Part shown: in pieces, positions 14,401 to 21,804 of the stretch | Position numbering within the stretch: position 1 is the stretch's first letter | Layout of the letters: each line of letters opens with the position of its first letter | Assembly: GCA_964482845.1 (NCBI GenBank) | Contig: CAYZZE010000025.1 | Span: forward strand, 1-21,813 | DNA from: VGPI01 sp964482845 | GTDB taxonomy: Bacteria; Cloacimonadota; Cloacimonadia; Cloacimonadales; Cloacimonadaceae | Direction: 5' to 3' | Length of the DNA: 21,813 nucleotides | Translations under genes and position numbers: made by a program | The notes under the pieces: generated by a model | Told to the model about the DNA's origin: nothing | What the model saw: only the letters and a program-made list of their open reading frames with translations | The model's database searches: none

Positions 14401-15225
14401 TCAATCTCTCAAGATTACCGGTCTGGCAATGAAGAGGTGTTCGGAGACGGGACGCAAGGTATATTGTGCGTTGCCATCCTGTTCGATTAGTTCGATCTTC
14501 CTGCCGACGGTAAGATGAGTGATGCCGGCCACGGTGTATTTGCCTGTCCTTGCGGTCGAGAGTTCGATCCGTTCGACCAATTCGTTATTCCGGTAAAGGT
14601 CAAAGACCGGAATCGAGCGATCGGTCAGCCGGGCGCGGACGTAGATGACGGCGGTGCGCTTGTTATTGACATTGAACCGCATGATTTGTCCGGGTTCAAA
14701 AGAATAATATTCGCTGCTGTGGGAATTATGGCTCAACAGCATGATCCCGCCATGTTCCAGAACCTGCAGGGTAGGCAGGAGTTGGGGACGGGGCTTGGGA
14801 ACGATGCGTTCAAAGACCCGGAAATAGATCTGGCTGTCATAACAGAGAATCTCGATTTTTTCCGGTTTACCGTTGATGGCGATATCGATCGGTTCATAGA
14901 CATACAGATTTCCAGATTTAGCGCTCTGTTTCAGATCATAAGTGGTTCTCTGCCGGTTGACGATCACGATCACCCGTGGCTTGCGCACCTGTTCAGTGCT
15001 GACGGTTCTGATCTGTAACGATTCCATCCCATTGACGGTCAGGGACATTGATTTTTCCGGCAGTGACCGGTAAAAATAGAAGTTTCCCGCGTCGCTCCGA
15101 AGTAAGCGGCGGTTGCCCGGATTGACGAATTCGAGCGGTTTATAGCGGATTGCCTCGCTTGCCGGCGCACTCAAAACAACCAGGGCAAGCATCAGGAGGA
15201 TCAATATATGTTTTTTTTTTGTCAT
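14401..15225 (-). CDS. Exported beta-rich protein of the poly-gamma-glutamate locus
   Basis: A 274-residue protein without a family I can name. Residues 1-25 are a clear signal peptide (MTKKK, a leucine-rich core, then APASEA), and no lipobox cysteine or second membrane segment is seen, so it is probably periplasmic or surface-exposed. The rest is beta-rich with many short charged strands (VIVIVNRQRTTYDL, IEILCYDSQIYFRVFERIV, VIYVRARLTDRSIPVFDLYR). ATG 15240 is possible, but the ATG five codons later (15225) is preceded by GGAGAAAG and gives a normal signal peptide. It lies 23 bp after pgsW and 13 bp before the barrel gene; it could link the inner-membrane synthase to the outer membrane. That role is inferred only from position. 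Confidence 0.75.
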   Translation of the reverse strand: MTKKKHILILLMLALVVLSAPASEAIRYKPLEFVNPGNRRLLRSDAGNFYFYRSLPEKSMSLTVNGMESLQIRTVSTEQVRKPRVIVIVNRQRTTYDLKQSAKSGNLYVYEPIDIAINGKPEKIEILCYDSQIYFRVFERIVPKPRPQLLPTLQVLEHGGIMLLSHNSHSSEYYSFEPGQIMRFNVNNKRTAVIYVRARLTDRSIPVFDLYRNNELVERIELSTARTGKYTVAGITHLTVGRKIELIEQDGNAQYTLRPVSEHLFIARPVILRD

Positions 15226-15248
15226 CAGATCTTTCTCCATTACTTGAG

Positions 15249-16370
15249 TTAGATTTCTTCATCTGGATCAACGATATTTGCCATGAAATGGCGGTCATAG
15301 CGGTCAAGTATGATCACTGCGATCAAAGCGATCAGCAAAATGGCGAGGCAGATCGCTGCCACGTAAGTATTGTGTTTTTCATAACTGAATATCCTGCCTT
15401 GTCCTGCCGCCACAGGTTTGTCAGGAGCGATCGGCATATTGTTTCTGGTAGCCCAACGTAACACCCGGAGCATATGAACCACCGGGATGTTTTTCTTTGC
15501 CATGAGCATGATCACGCCTTCCGGTTCGAAGGTCTTTTCTCCCAGACGGCGGTTTATACCCTCCGGAATCAGGCGGGCATTGACGTTACTTCCCACGTTT
15601 GCCAATCCACCGCCAATATTGAAGAAAGCACGATAGCGCTTGCCTTCCGGCAGTAGTTCAGTATAGGTTACGTAGCGGAGATTGACGTTATCTTCCAGAT
15701 TGGATGCGAGCAGAAGCGGGACATTATGTCTTTGCATGGCTGCTCTGAGCGCTTGAACGCCGGAATCGGACAAGCCGATCGCCATATCGTCCCTTCCTCC
15801 CAGAGAAGCATAACTGCTTTTAAAATTGATCAATCCCCGCCGATAAAGGATTGACTCGATATCCAGCCAGGTCAGATCCTCACGGTTAGCGCCAAAGGAC
15901 GAAGAAGTGAGCGCCACAATGATACTGGGCTCAAGATTCAATACTTTGATTGCGGCATAAAGAGCAAGATTGGCGCCGGGATTGGAACCGGTGATACCGA
16001 TGGCGACATGATCCGATGCCTGCAAGTTCAAATTCTTCAATTCCTGCACCATCACCGCCGCAAAATTGGGATTGAGAGCCGTTTGTTTTTCGCTGAGAAC
16101 ACCGCGACTGGTAGTGATCGAACTGAGCCGTGTCCCGATCAGACCAGTCTTGAGCGGATCATCGAGCAAGTCAAATTCAAATCCGGTAGCGGTCAATTCC
16201 TCACGGATCGCTTCCATAAACTGCTGCATCTCCAGGGCTGCATTGATCTTTTCTTCATAATGATCGGATTTGATATGGACAAAACTGCGCTGGGCAATAA
16301 AGAATAATCCGATGCTCAGGATCAGGAGTGCGATCAAAGTCTTGTTTGATTTTAATGACGGACGATACAT
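15249..16370 (-). CDS. pgsW: Poly-gamma-glutamate system protein PgsW
   Basis: A 373-residue protein matching what I know of the PgsW family, found beside pgsB and pgsC in bacteria that lack a classical PgsA/CapA. It has an N-terminal membrane helix (about 11-27), a large extracytoplasmic domain with AIGITGSNPGANLALYAAIK (about 123-142) and FFNIGGGLANVGSNVN, and a C-terminal helix (about 336-357) followed by a short charged tail (DPDEEI). The topology suggests a periplasmic domain held at both ends. The molecular activity of the family is not established to my knowledge. ATG 16370 abuts the pgsC stop with no gap, so expression is coupled. The family name is from memory of sequence style and neighbourhood. 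Confidence 0.85.
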   Translation of the reverse strand: MYRPSLKSNKTLIALLILSIGLFFIAQRSFVHIKSDHYEEKINAALEMQQFMEAIREELTATGFEFDLLDDPLKTGLIGTRLSSITTSRGVLSEKQTALNPNFAAVMVQELKNLNLQASDHVAIGITGSNPGANLALYAAIKVLNLEPSIIVALTSSSFGANREDLTWLDIESILYRRGLINFKSSYASLGGRDDMAIGLSDSGVQALRAAMQRHNVPLLLASNLEDNVNLRYVTYTELLPEGKRYRAFFNIGGGLANVGSNVNARLIPEGINRRLGEKTFEPEGVIMLMAKKNIPVVHMLRVLRWATRNNMPIAPDKPVAAGQGRIFSYEKHNTYVAAICLAILLIALIAVIILDRYDRHFMANIVDPDEEI

Positions 16371-16826
16371 TTACACCTCCCCCTGAAAGACTACCATCAG
16401 GATCAGACGGACCAAAACCGCTGCGATCATCAGCGTGGACAATGTTTTGATAAAGCCCTGCCGTTCAAACCAGTTGGCGATCAAGCCAGGAACGATGTAA
16501 CCGATCGATTGCATCTGCAATTCCACCAGCGTCACGCCCTGGATCATGATGATCCGGCTCAACAGCCCAATGATAAAACCGACCAAGATGCTCAGCACCA
16601 TTCGTCTTTTTCCATAAAGGAGGGTAAAAGTGCCGATCAGACGGATAATACCCCAGGTGACCAGTGCCACCAGCAGCGTTCCGATGATTTGATATGGTTT
16701 ATCCAAATACATGGCTATATAACCGGGGACGACGATCCCGCCCGCAGAAGCGCCAAGCAATTCGCTAAACAGCAAACTGATGATCACGCCCAGTCCAACG
16801 GCAGCCTGAATAACGGTATCTACCAC
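16371..16826 (-). CDS. pgsC: Poly-gamma-glutamate biosynthesis membrane protein PgsC/CapC
   Basis: A 151-residue integral membrane protein with four or five hydrophobic helices (about 5-25, 47-70, 76-95, 105-117 and 130-148). SELLGASAGGIVVPGYIAMYLDKP near the N-terminus and YIVPGLIANWFERQGF later are typical of PgsC/CapC, and the length matches Bacillus PgsC (149). PgsC partners PgsB in the amide ligase that polymerises glutamate through gamma-carboxyl linkages at the inner membrane. It begins 2 bp after the pgsB stop and its own stop abuts pgsW. With pgsB, this makes the pathway call robust. Confidence 0.93.
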   Translation of the reverse strand: MVDTVIQAAVGLGVIISLLFSELLGASAGGIVVPGYIAMYLDKPYQIIGTLLVALVTWGIIRLIGTFTLLYGKRRMVLSILVGFIIGLLSRIIMIQGVTLVELQMQSIGYIVPGLIANWFERQGFIKTLSTLMIAAVLVRLILMVVFQGEV

Positions 16827-16828
16827 GT

Positions 16829-18028
16829 TCAGCTCCTTGTATCCACTTGTTTTTTCTTCAATGCTTGCATTCGATGACGAAAATGTGCCACAATCTGAGC
16901 GCCGTATTTCACTTCGCCGGCGATATTGCCAATGCCGATCACGTGGGATTCCTCGATTGTGAGTTCCAAAACCCTGCTATAGACCACTTCCGGCAATGGA
17001 TCACCCAAACGCACCACCTTGTCCTTTTCCAATCCGTGATGCAAGGCATAGGACTCCACTTTCTCACAGATCTCACCGGTCAGCATCAGATAATTGAAGC
17101 GAAGGTTTTTAACCGCCTCCACCAGTTGTTGCGAACGGAAAAACCGATCTGCCCGGCTATTGAGGATGATTATGACTTCGGCTTGTTTGTAGCGGTCGGT
17201 GAGCATATGCATGATCCGCTCGGTGGATTGAGGATCATTGGCAGCAAAGACATTATAAAAATTGATCCATTTGCCTGCTTCCTTCATCCGGTATTTTCTC
17301 AAAGCGCCCGGATCAGGACGAGATTCCTGCATCCCAGCCAATGCCACTTCGCGGCTGATCCCGAGTTCCGCACAGACCGCCAGGGCGAGTTGAACGTTCT
17401 CCGGATGCTCGATATAATGAAATGCCTTCATCTCATGGTCGGTCACATCAGATGGCCGCACCTGGACGATCCGGCAATGACGCTTGGCTGCAACTTGCTT
17501 CAGGATCGGGAAGTGTTCATCTTCGGCAGTATAACAGATACCACCGGGCGGGATGGTATTGCTTAAACTCATCGTGATACTCTGCACGGTATTTCCCATC
17601 AGATCCTGATGATCGGGACGGCAATTGGTGATCACTGACACCGTGGAGCGGACAAATTTGCGCTCCGTGATCCACTGGAACACGGGGTTGACCGCCATAC
17701 ATTCGATTACGATTGCTTCCGGCTTAAGTTCTGTCGCATAGCGGAATATGTATTTCTGCTCAATGATATTGGCGCTCTGCAAACGGATTATGGCACCTTC
17801 CTGACCGTCCGGCAGAACGACCCGGGGCAGAGTGCCCGTGATCTTGGCGATCGTTCTTTTCCCTCCAGCCCGTAAGCCCGCAGCGATCAAGCGTGTGACG
17901 CTGGACTTGCCGCGTGTACCGTTGACGTGAATACGGATCGGGATCGCGCGAACGTTGCGAAGGTGGCGATAGTATTCACTTATCCAATACAACACCAATA
18001 GCAATGTTGCCAGTATCAGTATATACAT
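16829..18028 (-). CDS. pgsB: Poly-gamma-glutamate synthase PgsB/CapB (Mur-ligase-like)
   Basis: A 399-residue ATP-dependent amide ligase that joins glutamates through the gamma-carboxylate. One membrane helix at residues 1-16 tethers it to the inner membrane. The Mur-ligase P-loop HVNGTRGKSSVTR (34-46), EAIVIECMAVNP (about 104-115), TNCRPDHQDLMG (about 134-145) and FYNVFAANDPQST later are family hallmarks, and the length fits Bacillus PgsB (393). GAGGA precedes ATG 18028. It is first in a run of six leftward genes, with pgsC 2 bp downstream. No PgsA/CapA, PgsE, CapD or depolymerase gene is in the window. The upstream 440 bp hold repeats, including a 9-bp inverted repeat at 18107-18115/18137-18145, and no confident promoter. 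Confidence 0.95.
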   Translation of the reverse strand: MYILILATLLLVLYWISEYYRHLRNVRAIPIRIHVNGTRGKSSVTRLIAAGLRAGGKRTIAKITGTLPRVVLPDGQEGAIIRLQSANIIEQKYIFRYATELKPEAIVIECMAVNPVFQWITERKFVRSTVSVITNCRPDHQDLMGNTVQSITMSLSNTIPPGGICYTAEDEHFPILKQVAAKRHCRIVQVRPSDVTDHEMKAFHYIEHPENVQLALAVCAELGISREVALAGMQESRPDPGALRKYRMKEAGKWINFYNVFAANDPQSTERIMHMLTDRYKQAEVIIILNSRADRFFRSQQLVEAVKNLRFNYLMLTGEICEKVESYALHHGLEKDKVVRLGDPLPEVVYSRVLELTIEESHVIGIGNIAGEVKYGAQIVAHFRHRMQALKKKQVDTRS

Positions 18029-18250
18029 TCAATTCCTCAGTAGTTTATTCGCGTAAATGGTTACGCCGTCTTTGATGCAATATCCATTCCAACACCGCTG
18101 ATAAGTCCAATGTCCGCAGCAGGAATATCGAAGCATGGACATTGGGACGCAATTCCGTTTCCATTGCCCATAAGCCAAATTGTGTCAATGCTGGTAACAT
18201 CGGCTTTGGCGCTAATGGAGATCGATCCTTGCGCCAGTGGGGAACACGAT

Positions 18251-18348
18251 CTCAACCTCTGTTGATCCCAATATGTTCAATGGTCTTTCTGATAAGGCTT
18301 TCCACGAGCTCAATCTCTGTTGATCCCAGGATGTGCAATGGTCTCTCT
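18251..18348 (+). repeat. Imperfect tandem direct repeat, 58-bp period
   Basis: Two 40-bp units, 18251-18290 and 18309-18348, differ at five positions and are separated by 18 bp. Each contains CTCTGTTGATCCCA and ends in CAATGGTCT, a motif that also ends segments of the long intergenic repeats (TTCAACGGTCTT). The copies lie between pgsB and the TolC-like remnant, so they probably belong to the same intergenic repeat population. Confidence 0.75.
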
Positions 18349-18417
18349 ATACACTCTCGGTCTGAGTATCGATATACGCAGGATATTGATCTGACCCACT
18401 CCCGCAGGATAATCGAA

Positions 18418-18809
18418 ATGGAGGGACGCATCAACCAGCAACACAAAGATTTGCGCACCATGGTGGGCGCCAGGTTCCAGGCAGCGGAATGTGGTGCCAC
18501 CGGTGGATTGAACACCAACGANNNNNNNNNNNNNNNNNNNNNNNNNNNNNNNNNNNNNNNNNNNNNNNNNNNNNNNNNNNNNNNNNNNNNNNNNNNNNNN
18601 NNNNNNNNNNNNNNNNNNNNNGCGCCAGGTTCCAGGCAGCGGAATGTGGTGCCACCGGTGGATTGAACACCAACGACTACATCGATGCCGTTGAGGTCAT
18701 TGCGGACAAGAGGAAAAACCTCGTCAAAGCAGGTTCCTACAAATTTATCTACAATCCGGCATCCGATCGAGATCCCCGTTTTGGAAATATTGAGATGGAT
18801 TATAACTAA
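18418..18809 (+). pseudogene. TolC-like outer-membrane efflux protein remnant, interrupted by a scaffold gap
   Basis: If the duplicated 55 bp around the N-run is merged, one frame runs from ATG 18418 to TAA 18807-18809 and encodes 78 residues. Segments such as RINQQHKDLRTMVGARFQAA and LNTNDYIDAVEVIADKRKNL resemble the last two helices of TolC-family channels (a basic amphipathic helix, then G-x-x-TxxDxxDAxxxL). Full members have about 400-480 residues, so this is only a C-terminal piece, and upstream the frame dissolves into repeats. AGGA lies 8 bp before ATG 18418, but a functional product is doubtful. The family call is tentative, by eye only. Confidence 0.4.
18522..18621. other. Scaffold gap of 100 N flanked by identical 55-bp contig ends
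   Basis: Bases 18467-18521 and 18622-18676 are identical over 55 bp and directly abut the gap on each side. That is what two contigs overlapping by an assembler k-mer (55) look like when a scaffolder inserts a fixed 100-N spacer. Merging them restores one open frame across the junction. The duplication is therefore most likely artificial and the gap length meaningless. Confidence 0.9.
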
Positions 18810-18871
18810 CTGATTGATAGAGCATTATGCGCAGCGTCGAGTGATCGGAGTGCTGTCAGATGAAATTTATC

Positions 18872-18900
18872 TTGCCAATTTTACGGGATTTGATTATAAT
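18872..18900 (+). promoter_or_regulatory. Near-consensus sigma-70 promoter
   Basis: TTGCCA at 18872-18877 (five of six -35 bases) and a perfect TATAAT at 18895-18900 are separated by exactly 17 bp. Transcription would start near 18907, about 25 bp before the ATG at 18932, just ahead of the AGGAGG ribosome site. This is the best promoter in the window and it supports the choice of the later start codon for the following gene. Confidence 0.8.
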
Positions 18901-18931
18901 GCAACACGATGAGATATATCAGGAGGTAACA

Positions 18932-21058
18932 ATGAGCAAAAAACTGCTTATCCTAATGGTGCTGGCACTGATGGTCGGTACCGCTTTGTCCATTAACGAA
19001 TACTCAGCAACTTCCAAAAAGCCGCTGGAGATTCCCCAACAGGGAGTCCGTTTGAGACCCACGAGGGACGTGCCGCCACACACCTTTACGGTAAATCCCA
19101 CAAACATCCTCACGTCGTTTTATGACTATTTTATCGGTGGTTATAGCAGTTTGAACATGCAAACTGTGCCATCCCAGTTTGGCGGTGGATACTTTATGAG
19201 TTTCCAAGGCAGACGCCAAGCAACATCCCAACGCCGTGTCTTCTACGTCTATGTCGATGCGGCCAATGCCGTTTCCGTCAACGAAATCACCAATGTCCAA
19301 AACTGGGAAGGATTCCCGACCATGACCTTTGATCCGGTTTTGGGTAAACCCCTTTACACTTGGCATGTCAACGTGGACGCTGATCCGCAATTGGAAGTTC
19401 AATTCACTTCCGACGCCTTTTTGGGAGGATTGCCCGGATTGTTGAACGATCCCACCGTGATCATTGACAATCCCACGACCATAGGAACAACCAACCATAG
19501 CATGTTCATCTGGCCTTCCATCCAAACCGGACCTTCACCGATTCCCGGTAAAAGACGCGTCTATGTCCTTGCCCGGAATAGCGAAGACCAAACCGGCGGA
19601 CCTTCCGAAAATGCCTATATCGCTTACACCGACCTTGATGTCGACGATATCGAAATGGGCACTCCCCTTGTCTGGAATCACACCTATATCCCGGAAATGT
19701 TTGCCTGGAATACGGATCCAGTTATCTGGCGCAGACCTTTCCATTCATTCGTCGCCGCTGAAGATGGCAATCTCTATTACATCGGATACCATTTTGCCCA
19801 AGATATTGTTGCCGAGGAATCGATCGACGAACCGGAAATGGACGTCTTTATCTGTGATAACTATGGTTTGGGCACCTGGCGTCGCGTAAGTGACTGGGAT
19901 CGTCTGCCCACCTGGAACCCGCCTGCCTCTCCTGGTGGACCTGGCTATTTCACCGACACCAATGACGTTCCTCATCCGGATGACGCTCTCTACTGGAGCA
20001 TCGCCAATTCCAGCCATTCCAATGCCATTATTGATTCCGAAGGCAACTTGCAATTTCCCGCCCTTTGGGCTTTGCATAACACTGAAGGTTTCTACTATCC
20101 CTCCATGCAGTTTGTAAAGCAGTTCGTCTTTGATCCCGTCACGGAAGGATATCAAGTCCGCGAGATCTATCCCATCAGCCAGAATCCCGACGACTGGTTC
20201 CAACCCTGGGATACGGAAGCACCATGGGGCGAGGTGGATGAATATGGCGGCACGCCTCCCGACCAGTATCCTTTGATCTCCACCGACTTCAATTTCCCCC
20301 ATTGGGATCAGGATGCCCACGGTAACGCCATGCTCTTCCATTACAATAACATAAAGATCACTGAATCCAATGATCAGCAGATGATGGCTGTCGTCTGGCA
20401 AAACAGCATGCGCGCCCGTCTGGCGAATTTTTTTAACGATCCGGATTATTCCGCCTTTGCCAATACCCCGGAGATATACATATCGATCTCCCCCGACAAT
20501 GGCAGATCATGGTCTGATCCTCTTTCCCTGAACAATCAGGAAACCCCGCAATTTGCCGGCATCAAGCCGATGTGGGTCTATCCTGCCAATAAGATCAAGT
20601 TCATCGGCATGCAGGGAGAAAACAAGATCGGCCGTCTCGGCTTGATGTTTTACGATGACTATACCTGGGGATCATCGATAATGACTCCGCCCATCGGTCA
20701 GAATGATGGCGGAAGAGTGATGTATTGCGAATTGGAATTCGTCTTTCCAGTTAGCACCAACGATAGCACCGTTCCACCCGTGGCTACCTTGCTCAAACCC
20801 AACTTCCCCAATCCATTCAATCCTTCCACTACGATCATATACACCATGCCTCAGACCGGTAATGCCAATCTTTCCATCTACAACCTGAAAGGACAATTGG
20901 TCAAGACCCTGGTCAGTGGCGCAGTAAACGTCGGCGAACACCACGTGGTTTGGAATGGAACTGACAATAGTGGCCAATCAGTAAGCAGCGGCGTCTATTT
21001 CTATCGCCTCAATGCCAACGGCCGCGTAGAAACCCGTAAGATGATGCTGGTCAAGTAA
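18932..21058 (+). CDS. Large secreted protein with Asp-box and C-terminal sorting domain
   Basis: A 708-residue exported protein. Residues 1-20 form a signal peptide (MSKKLLILMVLALMVGTALS). The body is rich in aromatic beta strands with repeated phrases about values and dates typical of beta-propeller proteins. SPDNGRSW at 520-527 fits the Asp-box SxDxGxxW of sialidase-type propellers, the only one I can find. Residues about 620-708 are a FlgD-like/type IX-style sorting domain: FPNPFNPSTTI, LSIYNLKGQLVKTL, SGVYFYRL and final MMLVK. A longer reading from 18860 would place the start upstream of the promoter -10, so I use ATG 18932, preceded by AGGAGG at 18921-18926. It is monocistronic, with its own promoter and terminator, and probably surface-attached or released; the ligand is unknown. 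Confidence 0.88.
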   Translation: MSKKLLILMVLALMVGTALSINEYSATSKKPLEIPQQGVRLRPTRDVPPHTFTVNPTNILTSFYDYFIGGYSSLNMQTVPSQFGGGYFMSFQGRRQATSQRRVFYVYVDAANAVSVNEITNVQNWEGFPTMTFDPVLGKPLYTWHVNVDADPQLEVQFTSDAFLGGLPGLLNDPTVIIDNPTTIGTTNHSMFIWPSIQTGPSPIPGKRRVYVLARNSEDQTGGPSENAYIAYTDLDVDDIEMGTPLVWNHTYIPEMFAWNTDPVIWRRPFHSFVAAEDGNLYYIGYHFAQDIVAEESIDEPEMDVFICDNYGLGTWRRVSDWDRLPTWNPPASPGGPGYFTDTNDVPHPDDALYWSIANSSHSNAIIDSEGNLQFPALWALHNTEGFYYPSMQFVKQFVFDPVTEGYQVREIYPISQNPDDWFQPWDTEAPWGEVDEYGGTPPDQYPLISTDFNFPHWDQDAHGNAMLFHYNNIKITESNDQQMMAVVWQNSMRARLANFFNDPDYSAFANTPEIYISISPDNGRSWSDPLSLNNQETPQFAGIKPMWVYPANKIKFIGMQGENKIGRLGLMFYDDYTWGSSIMTPPIGQNDGGRVMYCELEFVFPVSTNDSTVPPVATLLKPNFPNPFNPSTTIIYTMPQTGNANLSIYNLKGQLVKTLVSGAVNVGEHHVVWNGTDNSGQSVSSGVYFYRLNANGRVETRKMMLVK

Positions 21059-21087
21059 ATACTTATAACCTGCTATAGTCTGATGAG

Positions 21088-21118
21088 ACAAGCCCCGTCC
21101 GAGACGGGGCTTGTTCTA
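21088..21118 (+). terminator. Intrinsic terminator
   Basis: A perfect 12-bp GC-rich stem (21088-21099 with 21103-21114, arms ACAAGCCCCGTC and GACGGGGCTTGT) closes a CGA loop, 29 bp after the stop codon of the large secreted protein. The following bases TCTAT are only a weak U-tract, but the stem is strong and the position is right. Confidence 0.88.
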
Positions 21119-21230
21119 TATCAGGGATAATGGCAGTGTAGAAATTGCGCTTCGCTCTAGGCATTAACTGAGACCATTGCTCATAATCGGCTCACCAGAG
21201 ATTGAGACCTTGAGAAAGCAATATGAAAAG

Positions 21231-21507
21231 CGCGTTGCACCTACTGGAATCACCAAATTCCGAGAACGGAAAAAAAATATCGCCTCTCCTTCCAGCGCAG
21301 TCAGCAATAACTAAGGATTATGCCTGTCAGATAGTTCGGATGCTCGTTGATTCAACCGCTCTGAGTTATCTAACGGTCTCAAGAAGGTCAAGATTCAAGC
21401 GGAAAAGTGCATTATCCTGATTGCTCCCTGCTTCATAACCTTAGTATAACCTTACGGTCGTAAGGTTATACTAAGGTTATACTAAGGTTATCAAGCAAGG
21501 AGGACAG
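21231..21507 (+). repeat. Long intergenic repeat, copy C, with 79-bp palindromic core
   Basis: Third copy of the element, aligning with copy A from about TTGCACCTACTGGAATCACC onward and diverged from it outside the core. The core at 21426-21504 is identical to copy B and differs from copy A by one loop base. Upstream it shares CTGTCAGATAGTT and CAAGAAGGT-AAGATTCAAGC-like segments with copy A. After the core, the shared sequence is interrupted by the hairpin array, and the usual tail motif AAGTCAACTCTCTGAATTTT reappears at 21725-21744. An internal reading frame at 21223-21420 is not credible as a gene. Confidence 0.87.
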
Positions 21508-21537
21508 TTGTAAAAGACCGTTGCACATAGGGGTATC

Positions 21538-21597
21538 ACCGGCTTCAGCCGGTCGTTGCACTGACTTCAGTCGGTTGTTGCACTGACTTCAGTCAGT
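21538..21597. repeat. Array of three TTCA-loop hairpins with 22-bp period
   Basis: Three units of 6-bp arm, TTCA, 6-bp arm are separated by 6-bp spacers CGTTGC and TGTTGC. The arms are ACCGGC/GCCGGT (21538-21553), ACTGAC/GTCGGT (21560-21575) and ACTGAC/GTCAGT (21582-21597). Unit 1 versus unit 3 shows two compensatory pair changes, and unit 2 keeps pairing through one G-T wobble. The third hairpin extends to 9-bp arms with flanking TGC/GCA. Confidence 0.85.
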
Positions 21598-21663
21598 GCA
21601 TGGTGAAATCTATATGCTTGTATGACATTTGTTTATGACATCTGGGCAAACGTGCTGGGTGCT

Positions 21664-21698
21664 GGATAAATCCGGTACAACAACCGGATAAATCCGGT
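21664..21698. repeat. 22-bp-spaced direct repeat GGATAAATCCGGT with inverted arms
   Basis: GGATAAATCCGGT occurs at 21664-21676 and 21686-21698, again 22 bp apart. ATCCGGT (21670-21676) and ACCGGAT (21683-21689) form a 7-bp hairpin around ACAACA. The spacing equals that of the hairpin array just upstream. Confidence 0.7.
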
Positions 21699-21786
21699 GT
21701 TGCCGATTATTCAACGGTCTTTGTAAGTCAACTCTCTGAATTTTTCAAAGGTCTTTACAAGTTATCCGGCGCCATCAGATGTTAGG

Positions 21787-21804
21787 CGGTGGTTTCAACC
21801 ACCG
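21787..21804. repeat. Isolated TTCA-loop hairpin
   Basis: CGGTGGT (21787-21793) pairs perfectly with ACCACCG (21798-21804) around TTCA (21794-21797). It has the same tetraloop as the three-hairpin array 190 bp upstream but a different stem, which suggests the loop is the conserved part of the family. It lies 9 bp from the window edge, so a longer array may continue outside. Confidence 0.75.

Noticed and set aside
16847..17566. 239-codon + strand frame antisense to pgsB
   Set aside because: It lies wholly inside the clear pgsB coding sequence and its composition (high His, Phe and Cys) is typical of an antisense shadow.
21538..21698. Possible CRISPR array because of 22-bp periodicity
   Set aside because: Repeats plus spacers total only 22 bp, spacers are 6 bp and nearly identical, and no cas gene is present.
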